In this document: in pieces, positions 16,389 through 25,227 of the stretch | How the letters are laid out: every line of letters begins with the position of its first letter | Numbering within the stretch: the first letter of the stretch is position 1 | Assembly (NCBI GenBank): GCA_963798505.1 | Contig: CAWCTX010000005.1 | Location: forward strand, 1,054,001-1,118,000 | Source: CAVWSM01 sp963798505 | Lineage (GTDB): Bacteria; Actinomycetota; Actinomycetes; Jiangellales; Jiangellaceae | Direction of reading: 5' to 3' | DNA length: 64,000 nt | Position numbers and translations under genes: made by a program | The notes under the pieces: model-generated | Seen by the model: the letters and a program-made list of their open reading frames with translations, nothing else | Told to the model about the DNA's origin: nothing | The model's database searches: none

Positions 16389-16832
16389 CTACCCGGGTAG
16401 GCGTTCGAGGATGACGACGGGTATCTCGCGGTCGGTCTTGGTCTGGTAGTGCTCGTAAGAAGGCCAGACCTCGGTCATCAGCGGCCAGAGCTTGGCCCGC
16501 TCCTTCGCCTTCGCGGTGCGGGCTCGGGCGCGGAACCGTTCGGCCAGGACCTGCACCACGACCTCGGGGTTGTGCTGCAGGTTGAGATACCACTGCGGTT
16601 GGCGATCGGAACCGCCGTTGGAGGCGACGATGACGCAGGTGCCGTCGATCTCGCGGAAGATCAGTGCCTTGTCGCGGGGTTCACCCGTCACTCGGCCGGT
16701 CGTGGTGAGGATCAGCGTCGTGGTGCCGCGGCGCTGCCAGAGGTAGCCCTCCTGGCCGTCGGTCTCGCGATAGCGGCGGACGTGGGCTGCGCCGTACAGC
16801 TTGGAGACCTTGAGCTTCGGCTCGTCCGGCAC
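16389..16832 (-). CDS. F420-dependent Ddn-type nitroreductase family protein
   Basis: A 147-residue single-domain protein of the deazaflavin-dependent nitroreductase (Ddn/DUF385) family, split beta-barrel fold. It shows TLILTTTGRVTGEPRDKALIF, then VIVASNGGSDRQPQWYLNLQHNPEVVVQV, the segment that contacts F420 in this family, and WPSYEHYQTKTDREIPVVILER at the C-terminus. Members reduce diverse compounds with F420H2 and many have no known physiological substrate. ATG start. It lies 17 bases downstream of dxs on the same strand, so it may be co-transcribed with it. With the LLM enzyme at 32.5 kb it supports an F420-using organism. Confidence 0.9.
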   Translation of the reverse strand: MPDEPKLKVSKLYGAAHVRRYRETDGQEGYLWQRRGTTTLILTTTGRVTGEPRDKALIFREIDGTCVIVASNGGSDRQPQWYLNLQHNPEVVVQVLAERFRARARTAKAKERAKLWPLMTEVWPSYEHYQTKTDREIPVVILERLPG

Positions 16833-16849
16833 TCTGCCCCTCCGCGCAG

Positions 16850-18769
16850 CTAGGGAAGCACGTGGCTCGAGGCGTCGCTCTCGTCATCGAGCCGGGCCAC
16901 CTCGCCCGCGATTTCCCGGGCGATGTGCTGACCGGTGAGCCCGACCGCATCAAGAATGCGGGGCCGCTTGGCGTGGTCGAGGAACTGCGGCGGGATGCCG
17001 AACTGGCGCATCGGAACCGACATCCGCGCGTCGGCGAGCGCCTGAGCGATGGCCGAGCCGACGCCGCCGACGCGGACGTTGTCCTCGACGGTGACGACGA
17101 GGCGGTACGACCGGGCGGCGTCGACCAGCGCCGGGTCGACCGGCTTGACCCATCGGGGGTCGACGACCGTGACACCGATGCCTTGGGCCGCGAGCCGCTC
17201 CGCGGCCTCGACCCCGACCGGTGCCATCGCGCCCACGGCGATCAGGAGCACGTCGTTGGTCGCGCCGCGGACGAGGACGTCACAGCCACCGACCCGGTCG
17301 AGGGCGTCGATGTCAGGCAGGACGGCACCCTTGGGGAACCGCACGACAGTCGGAGCGTCCGAGACCTCGGTCGCTTCACGCAGCAGCTCACGCAACCGGG
17401 CGCCGTCGCGCGGTGCGGCGATGCGCAGCCCGGGCACGACCTGGAGCACAGACATGTCCCACATGCCGTTGTGCGAGCCGCCGTCGTCGCCGGTGATGCC
17501 GGCCCGGTCGAGCACGAAGGTGACGCCGCAACCGTGCAGGGCAACGTCGGTGAGCACCTGGTCGAATGCGCGGTTGAGGAACGTGGCATAGATCGCGACG
17601 ACCGGATGCAGGCCGGCCATAGCCATGCCGGCGGCCGAGGTGACCGCGTGCTGCTCGGCGATGCCGACGTCGAAGCACCGGTCGGGGTAGGCGGCCGCGA
17701 AGGCGTCGAGGCCCGTGGGGTGCAGCATCGCCGCGGTGATGGCGACAACGTCGGGACGCTCAGCGCCGATGGCGACCAGCTCGTCGCGGAAGACTCCGGT
17801 CCACTCCTGCGCCGGCGGCCCACTGGCGAGGCCGGTGTCGGGGTCGAACGGCCGCGGGCTGTGCATCTGGTCGGCCTCGTCCTGCTCGGCGGCGAGGTAG
17901 CCATTGCCCTTGCGGGTGACCACGTGCACGAGCACCGGACCCGTGAACCGCTTGGCCTGCTGCAGCGCGTGCTCGACGGCCTCGCGGTTGTGCCCGTCGA
18001 CCGGGCCGAGGTACTTGAGGCCGAGGTCCTCGAACATGCCCTGAGGGGCGAGCATGTCCTTGAGGCCGCGCTTGATGCCGTGCAGTGCTTCATACAGCGG
18101 CGGCCCAACGAGGGGCGTGCGACCGAGCGACGTCTTGATCAGGTCGAGCACCTGCTCGTAGCGCGGGTTGGTGCGCAGCGTGTTGAGGTGCTCGGCAAGC
18201 CCACCGACGGTGGGCGTGTAAGAGCGGCCATTGTCGTTGACCACGATGACGATGCGCCGGCCAGGCTGGGTCGTGCCGGCCGCCGCGATGTTGTTGAGCG
18301 CCTCCCACGCCATGCCCCCGGTGAGGGCGCCGTCGCCGATGACGGCCACCACGGTGCGGTGGTGCTCGCCGCGTACGGTGAAGGCCCTCGCCAGCCCGTC
18401 GGCGTACGACAGCGAGGTCGACGCGTGCGAGTTCTCGACCCAGTCGTGCTGGGACTCGGCCCGGGAGGGGTAGCCGGACAGGCCGCCCTCCTGGCGCAAC
18501 CCGTCGAACCGCGAGACGCGGCCGGTGAGCAGCTTGTGGACGTAGGCCTGGTGGCCGGTGTCCCAGATCACCGGGTCGCGAGGCGAGTCGAACACCCGGT
18601 GGATGGCCAATGTGAGCTCCACCACACCGAGGTTGGGACCGAGGTGCCCGCCGGTGCGCGCGACGGTGGAGATCAGCCGCTGGCGGATCTCGGCGGCGAG
18701 GACGTCGAGCTCCGCCTCGGTCAGCCGGCGAAGGTCCCGCGGGCTCTGGACGGTGTCCAGCAGGCCCAT
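16850..18769 (-). CDS. dxs: 1-Deoxy-D-xylulose-5-phosphate synthase
   Basis: A 639-residue thiamine-diphosphate enzyme that condenses pyruvate and glyceraldehyde 3-phosphate, the first step of the MEP isoprenoid pathway. Signatures: GGHLGPNLGVVELT, VIWDTGHQAYVHKLLTGR, the ThDP motif starting GDGALTGGMAWEALNN, the HVVTRKGNGY hinge, and the transketolase-like C-terminal half (DVGIAEQHAVTSAAGMA and GDDGGSHNGMWD). Length is normal. A GGAGGAGGG site lies 7 bases before the ATG. The gene is in its usual actinobacterial neighbourhood near rnd and hemE, though here about 12 kb of other genes intervene. Confidence 0.97.
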   Translation of the reverse strand: MGLLDTVQSPRDLRRLTEAELDVLAAEIRQRLISTVARTGGHLGPNLGVVELTLAIHRVFDSPRDPVIWDTGHQAYVHKLLTGRVSRFDGLRQEGGLSGYPSRAESQHDWVENSHASTSLSYADGLARAFTVRGEHHRTVVAVIGDGALTGGMAWEALNNIAAAGTTQPGRRIVIVVNDNGRSYTPTVGGLAEHLNTLRTNPRYEQVLDLIKTSLGRTPLVGPPLYEALHGIKRGLKDMLAPQGMFEDLGLKYLGPVDGHNREAVEHALQQAKRFTGPVLVHVVTRKGNGYLAAEQDEADQMHSPRPFDPDTGLASGPPAQEWTGVFRDELVAIGAERPDVVAITAAMLHPTGLDAFAAAYPDRCFDVGIAEQHAVTSAAGMAMAGLHPVVAIYATFLNRAFDQVLTDVALHGCGVTFVLDRAGITGDDGGSHNGMWDMSVLQVVPGLRIAAPRDGARLRELLREATEVSDAPTVVRFPKGAVLPDIDALDRVGGCDVLVRGATNDVLLIAVGAMAPVGVEAAERLAAQGIGVTVVDPRWVKPVDPALVDAARSYRLVVTVEDNVRVGGVGSAIAQALADARMSVPMRQFGIPPQFLDHAKRPRILDAVGLTGQHIAREIAGEVARLDDESDASSHVLP

Positions 18770-18842
18770 TGGTCGATCCCTCCTCCGCCTCCGATGTTGC
18801 TCGTACGCCGCCCGGTCGGTGGCTCGTCGGGCAGCGCCGAGT

Positions 18843-20156
18843 CTAGTGCGCGATCGGAGACGATCCTGACACGGCGCGGGTGGATGCGCCCATCAGCCCG
18901 ATCGGGTCGGAGAGCAGCGGGGCGAACGCGAGCTCGGCCGCCCCGAGCAGCACGGAGTCGGTGCCGAGCGCGGGTGTGGTCAACCGCAACTGCTCCAGCG
19001 CGGCGGGCAGCGCCCACTTGCGTAGCTCGGCCCAGACGTCGTCTCCCACCGCCGCGAACAGCTCGGCCAGTGCGCCGCCGAGAACGACGACGTTGGGGTT
19101 GGCAAGGTTGATGAGGCTGGCCAGCCCGCGGGCCAGCCAGATCGCCGCCCAGGACACGGCTGACATGCAGTTGCGGTCACCCGCCGCGGCGGAGCCGAGG
19201 ACTTCACGGATCCCCTCGATCCCGCCGCCCGGGAGCCGTCCGGCGGCGATCAGGATTGCGTTCTCGCCGACCTCCGTCTCCAGACAGCCGCGCGAGCCGC
19301 ACTGGCAGCGCTTGCCGGCGTGGTTGACCGTGATGTGGCCGATCTCACCGGCGTAGCCGCTGCCGCCACGCAGCGGACGGCCACCGGAGATGATCCCGCC
19401 GCCGACCCCGACGTCACCGGCGATGTAGACCATGTTGGCCACGCCCACTCCGGCGCCACGGCGGTGCTCTGCAAGCGCACCAAGGTCGGCATCGTTGCCA
19501 ATGACCACCGGCAGGTCGATGCGCTTGGCCAGCTCCTCGCCGAACGGGACGTCGGCCCATCCCAAGTTCGGTGCGAACCGTACGTGTCCGTCGTCGCCCA
19601 CCACACCCGGGACGGCGACACCGAGACCCACGCACACCTCGGCGAACGACTCGTCCCGCAGCAACACCTCGTCGGTGATCCGCGCGACCACGTCCGCGAC
19701 CGCACCGACGTCATGGTCCATGCGGCTGTGGCGGGATGCGCGACGGTCAAGGATTGTCCCGCCGACTCCGACTCGCGCCACGGTGATGCCTTCCACGCCG
19801 ACGTCGACGGCGACCACGCCGACCTGTGTCGCCTGCGGGACGACGAGGTGGGACGGCCGCCCCACGCGGGGGCCGCCTTCGGTGATCTGCTCACGAACCA
19901 GGCCCGCGCTGGCGAGCTCCGCCGTGAGCGCGCGGATGGTGCTGCGGTTGAGCCCCATGCGAGCCGTGAGCTCCGACCGGGTCATCGGCCCGTGCACGTG
20001 GACGTGTGTGAGCAGCGCGCTCAGGTTGTGGCGACGGAGCTCATCCTGGGTGACTCCTGTGCTCGTGGCGTCTCCCGGGTCGCTAGATGTGTCCGGTCGT
20101 GCGCGCCCGGCGACGGGAAAGCGCGTCGACCGACGCAGCCACCAGCAGCACGCCAC
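18843..20156 (-). CDS. ROK family transcriptional regulator of the sugar ABC operon
   Basis: Repressor-type ROK protein. N-terminal winged helix-turn-helix (TQDELRRHNLSALL, then MTRSELTARMGLNRSTIRALTAELASAGLV), followed by a sugar-kinase fold with VVIGNDADLGALAEH, GDVGVGGGIISGG and the zinc motif CQCGSRGCLE. The only canonical start before the helix-turn-helix, apart from an ATG at 20207, is GTG 20156, which lies 74 bases inside the permease gene and adds about 34 residues; the start is uncertain. It is the last gene of the sugar transport operon, so it most likely binds the imported sugar and controls its own operon through the palindromes at 23.4 kb. XylR/NagC type. Confidence 0.85.
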   Translation of the reverse strand: MACCWWLRRSTRFPVAGRARPDTSSDPGDATSTGVTQDELRRHNLSALLTHVHVHGPMTRSELTARMGLNRSTIRALTAELASAGLVREQITEGGPRVGRPSHLVVPQATQVGVVAVDVGVEGITVARVGVGGTILDRRASRHSRMDHDVGAVADVVARITDEVLLRDESFAEVCVGLGVAVPGVVGDDGHVRFAPNLGWADVPFGEELAKRIDLPVVIGNDADLGALAEHRRGAGVGVANMVYIAGDVGVGGGIISGGRPLRGGSGYAGEIGHITVNHAGKRCQCGSRGCLETEVGENAILIAAGRLPGGGIEGIREVLGSAAAGDRNCMSAVSWAAIWLARGLASLINLANPNVVVLGGALAELFAAVGDDVWAELRKWALPAALEQLRLTTPALGTDSVLLGAAELAFAPLLSDPIGLMGASTRAVSGSSPIAH

Positions 20157-21360
20157 CGGTGACCAGGAAGTTGATGTAAGCGGCCTGGCCGAGCAGCGAT
20201 AGGCCATTGGCGATGGTCGCGATGACCAGCGCGCCGATCACGGCACTGATCGCCTTGCCCTTGCCACCGAACAGGCTCGTCCCGCCGATCACCGCCGCAC
20301 CGACGGCGTACAGGAGGGTGTTGCCGCCACCGGAACCGGGCGTGACGGACCCGATGCGTGAGCCATCGACGATGCCGCTGACCGCCGCCATGGTCGAGCA
20401 GATGACGAACACGGAGATGCGGATGCGAGACACCTGGATGCCTGCCCGACGCGCCGCCTCGGCGTTGCCGCCGACAGCGTAGACGTGCCGACCATAGCCG
20501 GTGCGCCCCAGGACGAACGTCCAGAGGATCAGCAGGGCAGCAACGAGGGGTACGGCGTAGGGAATGCCGGCGAGCACGACGGCTGGCAACGGCGCCCGGT
20601 CGAGGTTCATGTAGTAGGTGCCGGCGACGAGAATGACGGCAACCACGGCGATCTTCAGCAGCTCGACGGACAGCGCGTTGTGCGACACTCCCTTGTCAGC
20701 CCGACGCTGTCGGCTGATCAGCACCACGGCCGCATAGCCGAGCACCGCGGCAGCGCAGAGCGCCCATCCCCATCCCGGGGAGATGTTGTTGTTGGCTATA
20801 CCTTCGATGACCTCATCGTTGACCGGGATCGTCCCGCCCTCACCGATCAGTCGTAGCGAGACGCCCTGCCAAGCGATGAACAAGGCGAGGGTGACAACAA
20901 ACGACGGGATGCCCACCAGGGCGACCAGCGACCCAGTGAAGAACCCGATGAGGAGGCCGGTTACCAACGCGGCCAGGAGGGCCACCCACCAGACGACCCC
21001 CTGCTCGTCGAGCAGCTTGGCCATCACCGCGGTGCAGACACCGCCCGCCACGCCAGCGGAGAGGTCGATCTCTCCGAGCAGGAGCACGAAGACCAAGCCC
21101 ATGGCGAGAATGGAGATCGCAGCCGCCTGACGGAACAGGTTGGCGACATTCTGCTCGCTGAGGAAGGTTTCCGGCTCGAGCGCGTAGAAGATCATGACGA
21201 GCACAAGCAGGCCGAAGACAGCCGGCAGCAGCCCCATGTCACCGCCACGCACCCGCTGCACGTAGCCGTTGAACGCCTCCCGCATCGTCTGCGGTCGTTC
21301 GCCCAACACAAGGTTCGCGCCCGCGTCGCCGGGCTCGGAGAGCTTGGTCTCGGTGGCCAT
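20083..21360 (-). CDS. Sugar ABC transporter permease (XylH-like)
   Basis: A 425-residue permease of the ribose/xylose class with about ten spans. It begins with a hydrophilic tail of about 40 residues, then LLPAVFGLLVLVMIFYALEP. The class motif LLLGEIDLSAGVAGG (the EIDLS..G loop) is clear, and GRTGYGRHVYAVGGNAEAARRAGI is the EAA-like coupling loop. KAISAVIGALVIATIANGLSLLG lies near the C-terminus, again typical of XylH/RbsC. ATG start; the spacer to the ATPase gene is 27 bases. The 3' end overlaps the predicted ROK start. With the ATPase and binding protein it forms one importer. Confidence 0.93.
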   Translation of the reverse strand: MATETKLSEPGDAGANLVLGERPQTMREAFNGYVQRVRGGDMGLLPAVFGLLVLVMIFYALEPETFLSEQNVANLFRQAAAISILAMGLVFVLLLGEIDLSAGVAGGVCTAVMAKLLDEQGVVWWVALLAALVTGLLIGFFTGSLVALVGIPSFVVTLALFIAWQGVSLRLIGEGGTIPVNDEVIEGIANNNISPGWGWALCAAAVLGYAAVVLISRQRRADKGVSHNALSVELLKIAVVAVILVAGTYYMNLDRAPLPAVVLAGIPYAVPLVAALLILWTFVLGRTGYGRHVYAVGGNAEAARRAGIQVSRIRISVFVICSTMAAVSGIVDGSRIGSVTPGSGGGNTLLYAVGAAVIGGTSLFGGKGKAISAVIGALVIATIANGLSLLGQAAYINFLVTGGVLLVAASVDALSRRRARTTGHI

Positions 21361-21387
21361 GCTGAGTCTCCAGTCGGTCGGCGCGGC

Positions 21388-22167
21388 TCAGGCGGATTCA
21401 GCGGCGGTCTGTGGCGCGAGCCCCAGCTCGCCCGACCGACCCGCGGTGATGAGCTCCACCACTTGGCTGTGTGTCACTTCGGACGCAGTGACGTCGGCTG
21501 CCACCCGGCCGAGATACAGCGCGGTGATCCGGTCGGCTACCTCGAAGACGTCGTTCATGTTGTGCGAGATGAACACGACGCCCAGCCCGCCGTCGGCGAG
21601 CCGGCGAACGAGATCGAGGACCTGCCGGGTCTGGGCCACACCCAGCGCGGCCGTCGGCTCGTCCAGCAGGACGACCCTGGAGTTCCAGAGCACGGCCTTG
21701 GCGATCGCCACCGTCTGCCGCTGACCACCGGACAGGCTCGCCACCACCTGACGGACGGACCGTACGGTCCGCACGGAGAGATCGGACAAGGTCTTGCGCG
21801 CCTGGGTCTCCATCGCCACTTCGTCGAGGATGATCCCGGCGCGCGTCTCGCGGCCGAGGAACATGTTCTGGACGATGTCGAGGTTGTCGCAGAGCGCGAG
21901 GTCCTGGTAGACGACCTCGATGCCCAGCGCACCTGCATCGCGGGGGCTGTGCACCGTCACTGGCTCGCCGTCAAAGAGATAGTCCCCCGAGTCGATGCCG
22001 TGGATGCCTGCGATGCACTTGACCAGCGTGGACTTGCCCGCGCCGTTGTCGCCGACGAGAGCGGTGACCTCGCCAGGGCGTACGGCGAAGTCGACATCGT
22101 GCAGCACCTGGACTGCACCGAAGCTCTTGTTGATCTTGCGCAGCTCGAGCAGCGGGTCTCCGGCCAC
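21388..22167 (-). CDS. Sugar ABC transporter ATP-binding protein (single nucleotide-binding domain)
   Basis: A 259-residue ATPase. Walker A GDNGAGKST, Q-loop EVVYQDLALCDNLD, signature VASLSGGQRQTVAIAKA, Walker B RVVLLDEPTAALG, H-loop FISHNMNDV. The sequence resembles XylG/RbsA, but those carry two ATPase domains and are about 500 residues; here there is one domain, so the transporter probably uses a homodimer. YQDLALCDNLDIVQNMFLGRE is typical of monosaccharide importers. ATG start with GGAG nearby. It is separated from the binding-protein gene by an 80-base spacer containing a strong hairpin. Confidence 0.92.
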   Translation of the reverse strand: MAGDPLLELRKINKSFGAVQVLHDVDFAVRPGEVTALVGDNGAGKSTLVKCIAGIHGIDSGDYLFDGEPVTVHSPRDAGALGIEVVYQDLALCDNLDIVQNMFLGRETRAGIILDEVAMETQARKTLSDLSVRTVRSVRQVVASLSGGQRQTVAIAKAVLWNSRVVLLDEPTAALGVAQTRQVLDLVRRLADGGLGVVFISHNMNDVFEVADRITALYLGRVAADVTASEVTHSQVVELITAGRSGELGLAPQTAAESA

Positions 22168-22205
22168 GGCGGTCTCCTCGGGTCGGCTGGGTCAGTTGGC
22201 TGACT

Positions 22206-22231
22206 GCCCAGGCGCGTGATCGCGCCTGGGC
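22206..22231 (-). terminator. Intercistronic hairpin between binding-protein and ATPase genes
   Basis: An 11-bp perfect stem (CCCAGGCGCG / CGCGCCTGGG plus one outer G-C) with loop TGAT lies 16 bases after the binding-protein stop. Such a hairpin normally attenuates read-through or stabilises the upstream mRNA, giving an excess of binding protein over membrane components. Confidence 0.65.
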
Positions 22232-22247
22232 CATTCAACCGTCGGAG

Positions 22248-23339
22248 TTACTGGATGCCTAGTTCTGTGCAGGCCGCGGCGAAGTCGCCGGTGCAAAGGT
22301 CGGCGGCGGTGACGAAGCCGTCATCGACGACGTCCTTGACGTTGTCACGGAAGATGGCCTGCGGCTCGAGCAGTAGCGACGGAACCATGCGGCCGGCCTC
22401 GGTGTCCTCGACCTCACCGTTGGTCTCACCCTCCTCGCCGTTGATCAGCGCGACAGCAAGGTTGGCAAGCCCTTCCGCCTCCAGCCGAACCGCCTTGTAG
22501 ACCGTCATGCACTGGTCGCCGGCGAGGATGTTCTGCAGACCTTGAGGCGTTGCGTCCTGGCCTGTGACGGGCACGGTGCCGTTGACGCCGTTGGCCTTCA
22601 GCACCGAGATGACCGCGTTGCCGAGACCGTCGTTGGCAGCGAGGACGCCCTGGATGTTGCCAGCCTGCTGGGTCCACATGCCCTCGAAGATCGTCGCTGC
22701 CTGCTGGTTGTCCCAATCGGGAACGGCCTGCTCGGCGACCTTGGTGTAGGTGGTCATGGGGTCGAGCACCGAGTGCGCACCCTCCGAGAACAGCGTGGCG
22801 TTGTTGTCCGTCGGCGAACCGTTGAGGAACGCGATGTTGGCCGCCGTGTCGCCGAGGCACTGCGCGAGGCCCTCACCCTGAAGCTCGCCGACCCGCACGT
22901 TGTCGAACGACACGTAGTAGTCGGCGGACCCGTTGAGGGTGAGCCGGTCGTAGTCGATGGTCGCCACACCGGCGTCCGCAGCCCGCTCCTGGATGGCAGC
23001 GCCGGACTCGGAGTCGAGGTTGACGATCGCGAGGACAGTGACGCCCTCGGTGATCATCTGGTCGGCGATGGTTGCCATGCGGCCCGCGTCGCCCTCGGCG
23101 TTCTGAATGTCGGCCTCGACACCGGCGGCTTCGAACGCTTCCTCGAGGAACGGCCGGTCGAAGCTCTCCCAGCGGATCGACGACTCGGTGTCGGGCAGGA
23201 TGACACCAACCTTGCCTGTGGCTTCAGGCGACTCTCCGCCAGTGCCTGCATCGCTGTCGTCGTCGTCGCCACCACACGCCGCGAGCGCGAGTGCAAGAGC
23301 GAGCGAACAGGCAACTACGCCCGTACGAGTTCTACGCAT
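22248..23339 (-). CDS. Sugar ABC transporter substrate-binding lipoprotein (XylF-like)
   Basis: A 363-residue periplasmic-binding-type lipoprotein. MRRTRTGVVACSLALAL starts the signal peptide, with lipobox LAAC and lipidated Cys at residue 22, then an acidic linker of Asp and Ser. The mature domain begins KVGVILPDTESSIRWESFDRP, typical of XylF, and has VTVLAIVNLDSESGAAIQERAADAGVATIDYDR, GSPTDNNA, GVLAANDGLGNAVISVLKANG and TGQDATPQGLQNILAGDQCMTVYK, the hinge and ligand-pocket segments of the D-xylose-binding class. ATG 23339 follows a GGGAGG site. First gene of the operon binding protein / ATPase / permease / ROK. Xylose is the best guess; another pentose or hexose is possible. Confidence 0.92.
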   Translation of the reverse strand: MRRTRTGVVACSLALALALAACGGDDDDSDAGTGGESPEATGKVGVILPDTESSIRWESFDRPFLEEAFEAAGVEADIQNAEGDAGRMATIADQMITEGVTVLAIVNLDSESGAAIQERAADAGVATIDYDRLTLNGSADYYVSFDNVRVGELQGEGLAQCLGDTAANIAFLNGSPTDNNATLFSEGAHSVLDPMTTYTKVAEQAVPDWDNQQAATIFEGMWTQQAGNIQGVLAANDGLGNAVISVLKANGVNGTVPVTGQDATPQGLQNILAGDQCMTVYKAVRLEAEGLANLAVALINGEEGETNGEVEDTEAGRMVPSLLLEPQAIFRDNVKDVVDDGFVTAADLCTGDFAAACTELGIQ

Positions 23340-23395
23340 GGGGCCTCCCATGACCCAGCCGCGCGTCAACCACGAAACCCGCGCGGCACACGAAT

Positions 23396-23410
23396 GTTGT
23401 GGGCCACAAC
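23396..23410. promoter_or_regulatory. Operator candidate 1 for the sugar ABC operon
   Basis: The 15-mer GTTGTGGGCCACAAC is a perfect inverted repeat (7-base arms, one central base) 57 bases before the binding-protein start. It matches a second site at 23458-23472 at 12 of 15 positions. The ROK protein encoded at the end of the operon is the obvious candidate ligand. Confidence 0.55.
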
Positions 23411-23457
23411 GTAATAGTGGTCATGCCGGGCCGGAAGGGAAACACGCAGGGAGATTT

Positions 23458-23472
23458 GTTGCTGGCCATAAC
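23458..23472. promoter_or_regulatory. Operator candidate 2 for the sugar ABC operon
   Basis: GTTGCTGGCCATAAC keeps the outer GTT/AAC and central GGCCA of operator candidate 1, centred 62 bases away, close to six helical turns. Two phased sites would allow looping or cooperative binding by a ROK repressor. Confidence 0.45.
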
Positions 23473-23507
23473 AACTTCGTAACGCCCTCGACACGTGCAG
23501 GCGGCAT

Positions 23508-23879
23508 TCAGAGCTTGGCCGTGAAGGTCTGCCCGCGGAGCGCCGACTCCACGAGAGATTGTTCGCGCGCCGTGCGCTCCAGCCGCGCACCCTCCCGCTC
23601 CAACGCCGACACCGCCGCCGCGACCGTCTCGTGATCAACGGCGTCGGCAAGATCGACGCGGACGGAAGCCAGCCCGCGCCGCGCCGCCTCCCGGGCGCCG
23701 GCCACGTGCCACGCGGCGAACCGAGCCAACACCACCGGGTGCCGCCGCAGCACCTCATAGGCGCGGTAGTCGGGCGGGCACAGGTCGAGCAGCCAGGCCA
23801 CGGCGGTGCCCTGCCAGTCGGGCGCCCCAGGGGGCCGCACGGCGCCGGGCCAGCCGGGCGGCGTCACGAAGTCGGTCAC
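23508..23879 (-). CDS. Conserved actinobacterial hypothetical protein
   Basis: A 123-residue soluble protein. I do not recognise a domain, but the sequence looks like a real, conserved gene: a Pro/Gly-rich start (TPPGWPGAVRPPGAPDWQ), then WLLDLCPPDYRAYEVLRRHPVVLARFAAWHVAGAREAARRG, and a helical C-terminal half (VDHETVAAAVSALEREGARLERTAREQSLVESAL). No membrane segment. It lies between the sugar operon promoter and DUF2254 on the minus strand, 33 bases from the DUF2254 stop, and may be co-transcribed with it. Function unknown. Confidence 0.7.
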   Translation of the reverse strand: MTDFVTPPGWPGAVRPPGAPDWQGTAVAWLLDLCPPDYRAYEVLRRHPVVLARFAAWHVAGAREAARRGLASVRVDLADAVDHETVAAAVSALEREGARLERTAREQSLVESALRGQTFTAKL

Positions 23880-23912
23880 CGCAGCAGTCTCGCGCCATCC
23901 TCAGACACAAGC

Positions 23913-25227
23913 TCAGACGGTCAGGCGCTCGAGCAGCTCGGCCCCTTCGTCGCGGATGACCTCGAAGTCCGCTGGTTGCACGATCGACCGTTCGGCGTCC
24001 GCGAGCAGCAGCCGTACGTGCTCGGCGATGACCGCCGTCCTACTCGGGTCAGCCGCGCACGCTGCCCCTCCGGCCTCGAGCATGTGCAGGAGCCGACGTA
24101 CGACAGCAGGCTCCTTAGAGCCGTACCGGCGGATCTGCGCGCTGCACAGCTTGACGTACTCCTCGAACGGGATTGTGGGTGCGACAACCCGGACTTCGCC
24201 ACTGGAGTCGCGGCAGATCTCGGGGCCGAGCTGCTTGCGGGCGAGCGTCGTGATGACGACCGTGAGTCGGTCGATCGCCTGGACCGCGGTGTAGGGGTCG
24301 TTGATCGCCGCAGACAGTGCCTTGGAAGCGACATCGACGAGCTGGCGGATCCCGAGTGCAGCGTCCTGCTCGAAGGTCCGCTCGAAGCCGATGCGCACCG
24401 TGCCGATCCCGATGTCGCGGAAGATTGTCGGGTCGGGCGCGGGTCGTTCCGGAGAGTCCCGCCAGACCCACGCGACGGGAAGCCCCGCCACGACATGGTC
24501 ACCGACTCGTGGCACCAGGGAGATCACCACGTCGTGCTGCTGGGCGAGCTGGACCGCGATCTCGGGGTGCGTCGTCTGGACATAGCCCGATCGCTTCGCG
24601 GGCACCGCGACCGCCCACACCGGCGGCTCGGGCGCTTCGATCGGCGGTGCGGCGCCTCGCTGATCGGGCCAGGACGTCCAGCACCTGCAAGGTGCTCCGC
24701 TCCACCCGCGAGATGATCGCGTCGATCTGGATCCCGTGCATGAGGTGGTGGATGAAAAACACGATCGCGATCAGGCTCGCGAACATCAGTACCAGCGCAC
24801 CGCTCACCGCCAGTCTCGGGAACTCCTCCGAGCGCGCGCCGGAGGAGACGCCGACGGTGAAGAGTCCCGCCGTGCTGTAGGTGAAAGTGGTGACAAGGAC
24901 CGCCAGCACCAGCTGGTTAGGGCGGTCGTGCAGGAAGTTGCGCAGCAGCCGTGGCGAGAACTGCGTGGACGCCAGCTGCAGTGCCACGACCGTGAGACCC
25001 AGCATGAGCGCCATGACCGTGATCACCGTTGCGGCAATGCCGATGAGCAGCGCTCGCGCGTCCTCGGAGGTGCCCTGGAAGGCCAGGATGTCGAAGGAAG
25101 AGTCCTCGTCGATCTCGATGAGTGACAGCAGCGAGCCGGCCACGAGGGCAACGACGACACCTACCCCGGGAAGCACCCAGAGCGCTCCGCGCAGATACTC
25201 ACGGCGGGCTTCGGTATTGAGGTCCAC
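23913..25227 (-). pseudogene. DUF2254 membrane protein with an apparent frameshift
   Basis: Two overlapping frames together cover a normal DUF2254 protein of about 438 residues. The first (from ATG 25227) has about four spans: YLRGALWVLPGVGVVVALVAGSL, a second near ARALLIGIAATVITVMALMLGL, and two more around QLVLAVLVTTFTYSTAGLF and LVLMFASLIAIVFFIHHL, ending its homology at RSTLQVLDVLARSA. The second resumes with APPIEAPEPPVWAVAV, KRSGYVQ and IRFERTFEQDAALGIRQLVDVASKALS-like cytosolic sequence to the stop at 23913. Joining them needs removal of one base near 24657 (GCG-A-GGC). Sequencing error or genuine inactivation are both possible. Function of DUF2254 is unknown. Confidence 0.8.

Noticed and set aside
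16862..19111. Plus-strand open frame of 749 codons across dxs
   Set aside because: Antisense shadow of dxs; no family similarity.
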